Below, piece by piece: positions 7,257 to 15,704 of a stretch of DNA of 31,582 nt (position 1 is its first letter; each line of letters starts with the position of its first letter). Source of the stretch: Candidatus Heimdallarchaeota archaeon LC_2 (lineage in GTDB: Archaea; Asgardarchaeota; Heimdallarchaeia; Heimdallarchaeales; Kariarchaeaceae); contig MDVR01000026.1 of assembly GCA_001940725.1 (NCBI GenBank), positions 1 through 31,582 of the forward strand, given 5' to 3'. Under the pieces are notes generated by a model. It was not told the origin of the DNA. It saw only the letters and a list, made by a program, of their open reading frames with translations, and did no database searches. The position numbers and the translations under genes are program-made.

Positions 7257-8450
7257 TTGTCTGTGACAGTCAAAGTTGTGGTCATCGATCGGAGAAAAGA
7301 AGATCGTGATGTTATCATTAAGGCGTTAAATAATGATACAGCTTTTGATATTATAGCAACAGGAAACAGTGGTAAGGATGCAATTTCATTATCAAAAATG
7401 CATAATCCCAATCTCCTGATCCTTTCATCTGCAATTATCGATATGGATTTGATCTCAGTAGTAAAACGAATAATGCAACAATCTCCATTACCTATATTGA
7501 TTGTTGATGGAGGGGAGAGGAAAATTGAGAAAAAATCTAAAATTACACAATATGGATTGGTTGATTGGCTTGAAGGTACAAGAATAAGAAATATTTTATC
7601 AATTCCAGAGTCTGGATTAATAACACGCTCTCATATTTTATCAAAACTGAATGTTTCAAAATTTTCAAAACAACTTACGCATATCCATGAAAATCATCCA
7701 CATTCTACTTCAAGAACTATGGAATCTATCACAGAAAGAAGAAAACGAGTACAGAAGCTATTAGATACAAAGGTTCCCATGAAAAAAGGTGTAGTTTTGC
7801 ATCAAGTAAGGAAATCCTCTACTGATAAAGATGAGATCTACAAAGGAACTGGGAGACTTAACAGAATTATAGTAATTGGAACTTCTACAGGGGGTCCGAA
7901 ACTGTTGAATGAATTTGTACCAAAGCTTCCTCCGAATTTACCTCCAGTAATATTAGTTCAACATATGCCAGAAGGCTTCACAGAAAAATTTTCAGAGAGA
8001 TTAAATAGAACCGCAAAAACCCAAGTGAAAGAAGCTGAACATGGTGAAATTATCACCTCAGGTAATGTCTACGTCGCTCCAGGTGGTTATCATCTTGAAA
8101 TTGTACTAAACGAAAATAATATGCCCTCCATCATGCTTACCGATAGACCTCCAGTTAATTTTGTAAAGCCATCAGTTGATGTGACATTAATGTCTGCATT
8201 GAATATTTATGGTTCTGGAGTTATCAGTGTAATTTTGACAGGGATGGGTTCCGATGGTAAAATCGGGAGTATTGAGGTAAAAAAAATGGGTGGAACCGTG
8301 TTAGCACTCCACGAAAGTGATACGGATCTGTACGGAATGAACCGATCGGTAATAGAATCAGGAGTAGTAGATGAAATTCTAAAGAAAAATCAACTAACTT
8401 CAGGAATTGTTAGAGCTCTCGAGGGTCAGCTAAAAGGATTTAATATATAA
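7257..8450 (+). CDS. cheB: CheB protein-glutamate methylesterase with degenerate receiver domain
   Basis: CheB removes methyl groups from, and deamidates, chemoreceptors. The C-terminal catalytic domain (about 200-390) is intact: Ser210 in GTSTGG, His236 in QHMPEG and Asp333 in GMGSDG form the known triad, and YGMNRSVIESGVVDEIL is the usual end. The N-terminal domain (1-85) has receiver-like spacing but is degenerate. The acidic DD pair is reduced to Asp11-Arg12, and the phospho-acceptor in the usual LDIEMP stretch is replaced by LSSAII (Ser57). A linker of about 110 residues joins the domains, longer than usual. Control by CheA phosphorylation is therefore doubtful. It stands first in the che region but is separated from cheA by two minus-strand genes. 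Confidence 0.92.
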   Translation: MSVTVKVVVIDRRKEDRDVIIKALNNDTAFDIIATGNSGKDAISLSKMHNPNLLILSSAIIDMDLISVVKRIMQQSPLPILIVDGGERKIEKKSKITQYGLVDWLEGTRIRNILSIPESGLITRSHILSKLNVSKFSKQLTHIHENHPHSTSRTMESITERRKRVQKLLDTKVPMKKGVVLHQVRKSSTDKDEIYKGTGRLNRIIVIGTSTGGPKLLNEFVPKLPPNLPPVILVQHMPEGFTEKFSERLNRTAKTQVKEAEHGEIITSGNVYVAPGGYHLEIVLNENNMPSIMLTDRPPVNFVKPSVDVTLMSALNIYGSGVISVILTGMGSDGKIGSIEVKKMGGTVLALHESDTDLYGMNRSVIESGVVDEILKKNQLTSGIVRALEGQLKGFNI

Positions 8451-8484
8451 TATATAATTGGTGAAAATCATTAAATATGCAAAA

Positions 8485-10011
8485 TCATTTTAATTGGGAA
8501 CGTATCTTTTGTGCCTCCTTCAAGTATTCCTGAAAGTTATTAAGCATAACCTCATTATACTTATCTGAGAACTCAGAACCGATATCTCCCCATTTGTTAA
8601 ATATCTCTAACAAACTCTTTTTCTCATATTCAACTTTTCTGCTTAATGAAGTCAATCCTTTTATTTTTGTATATAGTGCGGCTTCATCCAATAATTCAAG
8701 ACCCTTTGAAAAATTTTCGTCAATAAATGCAAATTTTGATTGGAGAATTAGGTTGTTTATTATTACATTATATATTTGACTAGAGTTTCCATAGTCGTTT
8801 AATTTAAGGATCAATTGTTTTAAATTTTCAAACACAATTTCATTATTATTTATTTTTAATTCTTCAACTACTATTTCTGCAAGAAGTATTGTGGATTTTG
8901 CTTGAATTTCAGTTGATAATGAGTTATCCAAAAGCTGTTGTTCCAGAATATCCTGAGCTTTGACTATATATATCAGGCGTTTTTTGTATCTTAAAATAAG
9001 GGCTCTATTATAATTATAGCTTCCTGTAATATTTTTGTTGGAAGTACGTTCCACAAGTTCTTTCTCAATATTTAGATAATATTCAGCATAATCTAATTGA
9101 TCAAGATTTAAACAAGTTAATATTAAATATCCAAGCCCATTCGACTCCAATCTAGAGGCACCTATAAGCTCTATGCTTGTGTATCCGTCAATAAACAATT
9201 GAAATGCCGCTTTATGATTCCCTTTAGAAAATTCAATTTCTCCTAAAGAATATAACGTAAATGCACTGTCTATTCGATCATTGATTATTGCATCATCTAA
9301 TTGAATTCTCTCTTGGAGATAAGCACTTGCTAAATCGATATCTCCAAAATCAATGTATATTTTACCTATATCATTTAAAGCATAAGCAATGAATTTCTGA
9401 TTATTGCCGCTTTTAGCAGTCTCTAACGCTAATTTGTAATTCTTCAAAGCCAGATTATATTCTCCTTTTTCTTGATTAACACCTCCAATTAAGGTATACG
9501 ATCGATATAGTTCAATGAAATCATTTTCTCTTTTAGATAATTCAAGAAGCTCATTTAGATATTTAATCGCTTCATCATATTTACCGTTAAATCTAGAGTA
9601 TGATACTTTCAAGGATTTCAATAAAATATTAAATTTGTTTAAGACATGTTTATCCTCGATTGAAGTTGTACTGATAATATCCTCAATTTTTTGGATCGAG
9701 ATTTTACCTTTTTCCAACTTTCCTAATTGAAAATTAGAACGACCTAACAGATAATTGTAATTTATTTTTAAAAGTGGATTAGTACTTAGATTAACTTCTG
9801 GATAATTATCAGAAGCAATATCTAAAGCATAATTAATATTTCCTTCCTCAAGAAGTGTTATTGCTTTGTAATAGCGAATAAATAGAGTGTCTTCTTTAGA
9901 AAAATTTTGTTTTTTTTCCAATTTATCAATTAATATTGAAGCAAGTGCATATTCTCCTTTATGGATGAACTTTTTAAGATCTACAAGAAGTTCAATATTT
10001 GATTTTGACAT
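8485..10011 (-). CDS. Tetratricopeptide-repeat protein
   Basis: The 508-residue product is all-helical, with TPR-like repeats through most of its length. The clearest are around residues 165-260, for example YTLIGGVNQEKGEYNLALKN, YALNDIGKIYIDFGDIDLAS and FTLYSLGEIEFSKGNHKAAF. These match the W/L-G-Y-A-F-A-P spacing of TPR units. No enzymatic domain, signal peptide or membrane segment is seen, so it is probably a cytosolic protein-protein scaffold. It converges on cheB with a 34-base gap and lies between cheB and cheA, which may hint at a signalling link, though the opposite strand makes co-transcription impossible. Its ATG sits just after an AT-rich stretch (TAATAATAAT complement), a possible leaderless promoter. 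Confidence 0.75.
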   Translation of the reverse strand: MSKSNIELLVDLKKFIHKGEYALASILIDKLEKKQNFSKEDTLFIRYYKAITLLEEGNINYALDIASDNYPEVNLSTNPLLKINYNYLLGRSNFQLGKLEKGKISIQKIEDIISTTSIEDKHVLNKFNILLKSLKVSYSRFNGKYDEAIKYLNELLELSKRENDFIELYRSYTLIGGVNQEKGEYNLALKNYKLALETAKSGNNQKFIAYALNDIGKIYIDFGDIDLASAYLQERIQLDDAIINDRIDSAFTLYSLGEIEFSKGNHKAAFQLFIDGYTSIELIGASRLESNGLGYLILTCLNLDQLDYAEYYLNIEKELVERTSNKNITGSYNYNRALILRYKKRLIYIVKAQDILEQQLLDNSLSTEIQAKSTILLAEIVVEELKINNNEIVFENLKQLILKLNDYGNSSQIYNVIINNLILQSKFAFIDENFSKGLELLDEAALYTKIKGLTSLSRKVEYEKKSLLEIFNKWGDIGSEFSDKYNEVMLNNFQEYLKEAQKIRSQLK

Positions 10012-10205
10012 TACCCATAATTATTATTATTTTCATGTTTATCAAACCTTCTTCAACAAGACATTTATTCTTGTTAATAATAAATAACTGTTATTGACAG
10101 ATGAAGAAATATTTACCAAAATCTGCCAATCGACGTAGTTAACGATTATACTTATATTTGAGAGATTAGCACCCAAATTGAAAGGCTGTTAAGTCTTTTA
10201 CTATC

Positions 10206-10222
10206 ATGACAGATTTTGTCAT
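10206..10222. repeat. Inverted repeat ATGACA-5-TGTCAT
   Basis: A perfect 6-base inverted repeat has a 5-base spacer (GATTT). The form is that of a dimeric-regulator operator, about 200 bp upstream of the TPR gene start. Palindromes this short also arise by chance in a window of this size. Confidence 0.25.
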
Positions 10223-10313
10223 AATCGAAGATTAGTGTGTAATAATTATATCAGAACCGAATAATTTCTATACTTTAATCATTTAATATTATAAAATATA
10301 TCAAAAAGTGAGA

Positions 10314-10373
10314 TCAATTTGGACAAATAGTTTATTCAATCAATTTGGACAAATAGTTTATTCAATCAATTTG
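10314..10373. repeat. 26-bp tandem repeat, two full copies plus part of a third
   Basis: Copy 1 (10314-10339) and copy 2 (10340-10365) are identical over 26 bases, beginning TCAATTTGGACAAATAG. A third copy starts at 10366 (TCAATTTG) and then diverges. Exact identity suggests recent duplication or slippage. Each unit could hold a binding site. Confidence 0.85.
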
Positions 10374-10384
10374 TTTATTGATTG
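10363..10384 (-). terminator. Stem-loop downstream of the hemerythrin gene
   Basis: The arms CAATCAAT (10363-10370) and ATTGATTG (10377-10384) are perfectly complementary with a 6-base loop. The element starts 26 bp after the stop of the minus-strand hemerythrin gene and overlaps the end of the tandem repeat. It could mark a transcript 3' end. The stem is AT-rich and there is no long U-run, so a role as terminator is tentative. Confidence 0.3.
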
Positions 10385-10409
10385 TGATTTAAGAGGAGAG
10401 TTAATTTTT

Positions 10410-10922
10410 CTACATAATATTTATTTCCACTCTATCTAAAATTTTCAATAGTTCGTCTAAGTTTCTAATTTCATCAGCCTTTGAAAATTCTTCCGCAATG
10501 TCATTTATTTCCTTCGCATCAAAATTTTCTTCTGCAAGTTGAGGGAAAAGCTCATCTTCAATTTCTATATGGCGTTGCAACAATTCATTGTAATCATTAA
10601 CATGAAATGGGAATTGATTGTCAAGTTTTGAAATATTTGCTACAATTTTTCTTCCAAGAAAATGATGGTCAATTAATACAGATATTGGTGAGGTTTCACT
10701 TGAAAAAGACGGATTTTTTAATATAAATCTTGGAAATAAGATTGCTTCTTCTTTAGCGTGATGAGCGTCATCAGCATATAATCTGAAGAATTTTATAAGT
10801 TCATTGATTTCATTTGTTGGGGTTGTCCCGTCCTCGAATATCTTCCCTGTCGTTGTTAATAGGTTTAAACCACGAATGATATTTTGATGTTCAATTTTCA
10901 GCAATTCTATTGGATCGTTCAT
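10410..10922 (-). CDS. Hemerythrin-like HHE domain protein
   Basis: The 170-residue protein has the hemerythrin cation-binding pattern of a four-helix bundle: His12 in IEHQNI, His54-His55 with Glu58 (HHAKEE), His86-His87 (DHHFLG), and His118 with Glu122 (RHIEIEDELFP). Such proteins bind a di-iron centre and serve in oxygen or NO sensing, oxygen storage or iron handling. The whole protein is one domain, without a signal peptide. The start is supported by AGGAG five to seven bases before ATG 10922. It lies between cheB and cheA on the opposite strand to both. A role in aerotaxis is possible but is inference from location only. Confidence 0.85.
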   Translation of the reverse strand: MNDPIELLKIEHQNIIRGLNLLTTTGKIFEDGTTPTNEINELIKFFRLYADDAHHAKEEAILFPRFILKNPSFSSETSPISVLIDHHFLGRKIVANISKLDNQFPFHVNDYNELLQRHIEIEDELFPQLAEENFDAKEINDIAEEFSKADEIRNLDELLKILDRVEINIM

Positions 10923-11248
10923 CCTTCAACTCCTAAGTTTATTCAGAATTCAGGACTTAGTCCTTAATTTCAATAAATTTTACTTCGTTAGGGTTATTAT
11001 TAAGAGATTGGTGGATCATTATTTATTCATTAAAATCTAGTATCGATTTTGAATCAAGATATCTGGATGGGTAAAAGTTTAAGGATGTAAATATTGTTAC
11101 TAAGATATGTTGAACACTTGAGAGCGGATTAATTGGCCATACTAAGTAAACTAAAGATAAAATTATTCCCCAAAATATGTAAGTAATATTCTTTACCTCA
11201 TATAGAGACATATATGACAATATTAAAGTTCGAAATAAGTGGTATTTC

Positions 11249-13183
11249 ATGGATGATATGAGTGAATATCTAGATATATTCCTTGCAGAATTAGAAGAAA
11301 ATATTCAGCTGTTAAATTCCTCATTAATTGATGTTGAAAAAGATGCTTCCAAGGAATCCACCAGGAAAGATCTAATTCGTGCAGTTCATACCATCAAAGG
11401 AATGGCAGCAACTATGGGTTTTGACAATGTGACTAAACTCACTCACGAAGTTGAAAATCACCTTATGTCACTCACAAGCGTTTCTAAAAGTTTAATCCAA
11501 ACATTATACAAGGTTGCAGATAGATTAGAACAGTTTAGATCTAAAGTTGTAGCAAAGACCAAACCAGAATCACTATCCGTAGATGATCTTGTTAATGAAT
11601 TAAAATCTGGAGCACCGGCAGCAGCCGCAAGAATTGCAGCAGCTACAAAAGAACCGTCTGAGGATATCAGAGTAGGAATTACATACAAAATAGAAATAAA
11701 ATTCGTCAAACAAGCTAGACTTCTCGGAGCAAGAGGGTTTCAAATTCTTCGGGTGATTGATTCTATTTCTCAAATTAATACCTCCGATCCATCGGCAAGT
11801 GTCTTAGAAGAAGGTAAATTACTTGGCGATATTGAGATGGAGATTATTAGTTATGAAAGTGAAATTGAACTACGGGCCGCATTGAGTGGAGTAGAGGACG
11901 TTCAAGAAATCACGATTTCACGTTTAATCGACAAGGCACCTGTAACCGAATTACCTGTTGATGGTGTGAGATTGAAAAGATCTATTCAATCCGTTCGAGT
12001 TAATCTGGATAGATTAGATTCAGTAATTGACCTACTAGGAGAATTAGTAATTACAAGAGGTCGATTTCAAAGCCTTGTAGACTCAGTAACCCCTGAAATC
12101 AGTGAACAATTTCAAATATTTGATGATACAATAAACACTATTCAGGACACAGTAATGGGTCTGAGAATGGTACCTTTAAATCAAATATTAGAGACTTATC
12201 CCCGTACAGTAAGAGATATTGCACATAAAAGAAATATGGAAATAGATTTACTGCTTCAAGGAACACACATACAAATTGATAGAAGTGTTATTGATCAGGT
12301 AAACGAAGCATTACTCCATTTAATTAGAAATGCGGCTATACACGGGATTGAAGATAAAAATAATAGGGGGAGTAAATCCAAAAAAGGTACGATTAGGCTT
12401 GCTGCAAGGCGGGAGCGGGGAGAGGTCGTTTTTGAAATTGAAGATGATGGACAGGGATTAAACCTAGAACGAATCAAAACTAGAGCAGTTGAATTGGGAT
12501 TAATAACATCTGAACAGGAATTAACTCGTAGACAACTAGCATTGATGATTTTTCAGTCTGGTTTTTCCACAGCGGATGAAATAACTGATATTGCTGGTCG
12601 TGGTGTTGGGATGGATATTGTTAAATCAGTAATTGATGAGATAAATGGAAGTATTGAAATCAGGACCAAACGTGGCCAAGGTACAAAGTTCATCATTAGA
12701 GTTCCACAAACTTTGGCAATTATTGACGGATTAATTGTAAAAGTGAAGGATACTGATTTTGCAATACCTTTGTTAAATATTGAAAAAATATTTTCAATAC
12801 ATGATCCTGCTATTGAATATCGAGATAAAATACCCTATTTAAATTTTGAAGGAAATAACATCCGTATTATTGATCTTGCAGCTCATTTAAGAGTACCTGA
12901 TTTTATTACTCCCATAAGCTCCTCGAATGGTAATGGTGATAGCACAGGTGACAACAAAAAGCATTCTAGAAAAATGAAATCACGTGAGAAAGTAATTCTA
13001 TGGGAGCGAGCAGGTCGAAGAATTGGAATTAAGGTTACTAGGGTTGTAGAAAACAAAGAAATTGTTACAAAACAACTGGATAAAGTTTACAGCCATTTGA
13101 AAGGATTTTTGGGTGCAACGATTTTAGGTTATGATCAAGTTGCACTGATCATTGACCCAGACACTTTAGAAGACCTTATTTAA
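11249..13183 (+). CDS. cheA: Chemotaxis histidine kinase CheA
   Basis: The 644-residue kinase has the full CheA layout. P1 Hpt (about 1-105) has phospho-acceptor His47 in AVHTIKGMAATMGF. A P2-like domain lies at about 140-230. P3 dimerisation helices are near 245-300. P4 is the ATPase, with N box HLIRNAAIHGIE (357-368), G1 DDGQG (399-403), F box FQSGFS (435-440) and G2 GRGVGMD (450-456). P5 is the CheW-like receptor-coupling domain (about 485-644). The N-box Asp before the His is Ile here, but Asn361 and the other ATP-site residues are kept, so the kinase is probably active. A stretch near 555-580 is Ser/Gly/Lys-rich and likely a loop insert. ATG 11249 was chosen because MDDMSEYLDIF matches family N-termini; ATG 11258 is an alternative. 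Confidence 0.96.
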   Translation: MDDMSEYLDIFLAELEENIQLLNSSLIDVEKDASKESTRKDLIRAVHTIKGMAATMGFDNVTKLTHEVENHLMSLTSVSKSLIQTLYKVADRLEQFRSKVVAKTKPESLSVDDLVNELKSGAPAAAARIAAATKEPSEDIRVGITYKIEIKFVKQARLLGARGFQILRVIDSISQINTSDPSASVLEEGKLLGDIEMEIISYESEIELRAALSGVEDVQEITISRLIDKAPVTELPVDGVRLKRSIQSVRVNLDRLDSVIDLLGELVITRGRFQSLVDSVTPEISEQFQIFDDTINTIQDTVMGLRMVPLNQILETYPRTVRDIAHKRNMEIDLLLQGTHIQIDRSVIDQVNEALLHLIRNAAIHGIEDKNNRGSKSKKGTIRLAARRERGEVVFEIEDDGQGLNLERIKTRAVELGLITSEQELTRRQLALMIFQSGFSTADEITDIAGRGVGMDIVKSVIDEINGSIEIRTKRGQGTKFIIRVPQTLAIIDGLIVKVKDTDFAIPLLNIEKIFSIHDPAIEYRDKIPYLNFEGNNIRIIDLAAHLRVPDFITPISSSNGNGDSTGDNKKHSRKMKSREKVILWERAGRRIGIKVTRVVENKEIVTKQLDKVYSHLKGFLGATILGYDQVALIIDPDTLEDLI

Positions 13184-13293
13184 TTATTGTTTACCTAATT
13201 GTAATAGACAAACGAAACTTTACGGTTAAATGAGATACATTATATGTTAATTTTTTTTATCGTTAATTAACAGGAATTTAGTAATTTCAAAAA

Positions 13294-13299
13294 GGGTGA
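13294..13299 (+). promoter_or_regulatory. Shine-Dalgarno deciding the cheC start
   Basis: GGGTGA ends five bases before TTG 13305. The upstream in-frame GTG at 13296 lies inside this motif and has no site of its own. cheD has the same GGGTGA motif at 13965-13970, four bases before its ATG. Confidence 0.5.
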
Positions 13300-13304
13300 A
13301 AGAT

Positions 13305-13970
13305 TTGGGACATGATTATGAGAAATTCGCTGACGCTGGTTATCAAGATTTTGAAATTGAAGCTCTTCAAGAAATTGCTAATGTAGGTGTAGGTCATGCA
13401 GCGACCGCATTATCTCAATTATTACATAGACGGGTTGATATGTCTGTACCTACTATTGAACTTGTCCATTTTACTCAATTAGGGACACGGATTGCAGATT
13501 CTTTGGAATCCGTTGTGTCAAGCATTTTGGTTGATTCAATTGAAGGGGATAAGATGTTTAATTTGCTTTTGATTTTCGATAAAGAATCGTCAATCAATAT
13601 TATTAACATTCTCAAATCCGGAGAACCACCAGAGAGCCTTTCTACTTTAGATGAAGTGAGTCAATCTATCATTTTAGAAACTGGTAATATCCTATTACTC
13701 CACACTATTTCAGCCATAAATCAATTTGCAGAATCAGCTTATTTCCCGAAAACACCCCAACTATCCATTGATATGATTGGGTCAATACTTGACGAAATTA
13801 TCAGCAGACAGAATATAGAACTTAAGAAAGAGAGTTTCCTGCTTATAGAATGTAATATTTTTACTGATAAAGAATCTTTAAAGGGAAATATTATCATACT
13901 TCCAAATGAATCTGGTATTAAATTTATCATGGGAAAACTTTATGGGGAAGATATTTACGAAACAGGGTGA
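13305..13970 (+). CDS. cheC: CheC-type CheY-P phosphatase
   Basis: CheC proteins dephosphorylate CheY-P and bind CheD. Two copies of the active-site signature E-x2-N are visible: EIANVGVGHAATALSQLL near the N-terminus and ILETGNILLLHTISAINQF in the middle. This makes it a two-site CheC rather than a one-site CheX. Length (222 residues from TTG 13305, 225 from GTG 13296) is normal. I prefer TTG because a GGGTGA Shine-Dalgarno precedes it at proper spacing. It follows cheA by about 120 bp, and its stop is four bases before cheD, so cheC-cheD are co-transcribed and translation is likely coupled. Confidence 0.92.
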   Translation: MGHDYEKFADAGYQDFEIEALQEIANVGVGHAATALSQLLHRRVDMSVPTIELVHFTQLGTRIADSLESVVSSILVDSIEGDKMFNLLLIFDKESSINIINILKSGEPPESLSTLDEVSQSIILETGNILLLHTISAINQFAESAYFPKTPQLSIDMIGSILDEIISRQNIELKKESFLLIECNIFTDKESLKGNIIILPNESGIKFIMGKLYGEDIYETG

Positions 13971-13974
13971 TTAA

Positions 13975-14475
13975 ATGGCAGTCCATACTGCAAGAATAGG
14001 TGATATTGTATTTGGTAGAGCACCTGATTCATTAGAGGCTTTGGCTTTAGGGAGCTGTGTCGCTGCTTTTATTTATGATAAGGAAGCTAAAATTGGAGTA
14101 TGTGCACATATATTATTACCTGAATCAAATGAATACATGATCCAGAAAGATTCTAACCATAAACTCGGAAAATATGCCGATTCAGCTATTCCCGCATCAA
14201 TTTCGTTGTTAGTTACCAAGGGTGGTAAAAGAGAACGTTTTGAGGCTAAAATTGCTGGAGGGGCAAAAATGTTTAATTTAGAATTGCAGAAAAAAAGCCC
14301 TTTAGATGTTGGTTCAAGAAATATTTTAGCAGTAAAGGCTCAATTACAAAGTAATAATATAGCTCTTGTTGCTGAAGATGTTGGTGAAAACTACGGGAGA
14401 ACAGTAGTTTTTGATCTTGGAAAATCTATATTAACAATAAAACAAGGATTACTTAAAATTGTTAGATATATTTAG
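13975..14475 (+). CDS. cheD: Chemoreceptor glutamine deamidase CheD
   Basis: CheD deamidates Gln residues of chemoreceptors and partners with CheC. The 166-residue product has the nucleophilic Cys in ALGSCVAAFIYD and the catalytic His in CAHILLPES, followed by the conserved YADSAIP and AKIAGGAKMF stretches. The Thr that lies six residues before the Cys in the Thermotoga enzyme is Ala here. That Thr contributes to activity, so turnover may be reduced. The ATG has GGGTGA four bases upstream, made of the end of cheC. It converges on the aminotransferase gene with a 13-base gap. Confidence 0.92.
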   Translation: MAVHTARIGDIVFGRAPDSLEALALGSCVAAFIYDKEAKIGVCAHILLPESNEYMIQKDSNHKLGKYADSAIPASISLLVTKGGKRERFEAKIAGGAKMFNLELQKKSPLDVGSRNILAVKAQLQSNNIALVAEDVGENYGRTVVFDLGKSILTIKQGLLKIVRYI

Positions 14476-14488
14476 AACTAAAAATCCT

Positions 14489-15670
14489 TCATTCTACATT
14501 TTGAATAATTCTTTCAGCAGCTTCTTTTAATTTGGCCTCATCAGCACTTCCAAAACTTATTCTGAAATGGTCCCATCTTGATTTTCCAAATTCAGATGCA
14601 GGAACAGTAACCACTTTTGCTTTTTCAAATATATCTTCAGAAAATTCATATCCCGGATTATCTGATCGATACTTATCTGATTCAATTTTTGGAAATGCAT
14701 AAAACGACCCTTCTATTTTAGGAACTGTTACACCTGGTATTTTCGAAAACTCTTTATCAACAACATCCCTTCTTTTTTCTAGGATTTCTCTTAAGTGCGA
14801 CCGAAATTCATAATCTTCAGGACTACCCATAAAATTTGAAATAGCAAACTGGGGTATTGATGGGGCATTTGCCACTAAAAATGGATGTAACTTCGCCAAA
14901 GGTTCCATTAGTTTCTTTTCTCCTATTCCATAGCCAAGCCTCCATCCAGTTACACAATAGGTTTTGCTAAATGAATTTACTGTAACTGTTTTTTCAGGTG
15001 CATATTTTGCTAGAGGATAATGTTTTAATCCATCAAAAATAATATATTCATATACTTCATCGGATAATAGAATGAAATCATGATCATTGGCTAAATCTGC
15101 GATTGCCTTTGTTGTGGCCTCATCGGCTACTGATCCACAAGGATTGTTAGGCGAATTAAGTATCATCAATTTGGTTTTACTAGAAACGGTTTCTGTTAAT
15201 TTATCAATGGGAAATTGAAATTTCTCATCCAAGGCTATTGGTTTGACATCACAACCTGCCATCATAGGGACAGTTGGGTAGTAGACAAATCCAGGATCCG
15301 GTATAATTACTTCATCACCTGGATTTGTATAAGCATAAATCGCAGTATATATTATTTGAGTACCTCCCGCCCCTACAACAACTCCATTTGTTGAAAAATC
15401 AATATTATAATCTTCTTTGTATTTCGCAACAATTTTTTCATGTAGTGCAGAAATTCCTGAATTAAGAGTATATCCGTGTGCTCTTGTATTTTCAAGTGAT
15501 AATTTCATTTCATCTAGTAAGCCTTGTGGAGGCATTAAATCAGGCATTCCAATCCCTAAAGATATCACTCCTTCTAATCCTTGAGCTCTTGCAAACATTT
15601 TTCTGATTCCAGAAGGTTGAATTTCATCTAATCGATTAGCTTGACTTCCAAAATATTGAGATTCTGCCAT
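14489..15670 (-). CDS. PLP-dependent class I/II aminotransferase (AspC-like)
   Basis: The 393-residue fold-type I aminotransferase transfers an amino group between an amino acid and a 2-oxoacid using pyridoxal phosphate. Visible motifs are NSPNNPCG (172-179), SDEVYEY (203-209) and the Schiff-base Lys236 in SFSKTYCVTGWRLGYG. A late RISFGSA supplies the substrate-carboxylate Arg. Full family length. The N-terminal IQPSGIRKMF is common in archaeal aspartate/aromatic aminotransferases. Exact substrate is not readable. The ATG is preceded by a TATATG-like sequence about 22-25 bp upstream and no Shine-Dalgarno. It is a single gene, convergent with cheD. Confidence 0.92.
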   Translation of the reverse strand: MAESQYFGSQANRLDEIQPSGIRKMFARAQGLEGVISLGIGMPDLMPPQGLLDEMKLSLENTRAHGYTLNSGISALHEKIVAKYKEDYNIDFSTNGVVVGAGGTQIIYTAIYAYTNPGDEVIIPDPGFVYYPTVPMMAGCDVKPIALDEKFQFPIDKLTETVSSKTKLMILNSPNNPCGSVADEATTKAIADLANDHDFILLSDEVYEYIIFDGLKHYPLAKYAPEKTVTVNSFSKTYCVTGWRLGYGIGEKKLMEPLAKLHPFLVANAPSIPQFAISNFMGSPEDYEFRSHLREILEKRRDVVDKEFSKIPGVTVPKIEGSFYAFPKIESDKYRSDNPGYEFSEDIFEKAKVVTVPASEFGKSRWDHFRISFGSADEAKLKEAAERIIQNVE

Positions 15671-15704
15671 AATGATTGAATTTCATCATATAACCATAAG
15701 ACAA

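Larger units (their letters stand above)
10012..10409. other. Intergenic region with repeats and palindromes
   Basis: These roughly 400 bp lie upstream of the TPR gene and downstream of the hemerythrin gene, both on the minus strand. There is no supportable gene. The region holds a 26-bp tandem repeat, an 8-bp stem-loop and a 6-bp inverted repeat, each described separately, and presumably the TPR gene promoter at its left end. Confidence 0.5.

Noticed and set aside
11023..11250. 75-codon minus-strand frame ending beside cheA
   Set aside because: It overlaps the cheA start and its promoter region, has no ribosome-binding site, and its composition is that of AT-rich noise.
13296..13970. GTG 13296 as cheC start
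   Set aside because: It lies inside the GGGTGA Shine-Dalgarno that best serves TTG 13305; the difference is three residues and cannot be settled without protein data.
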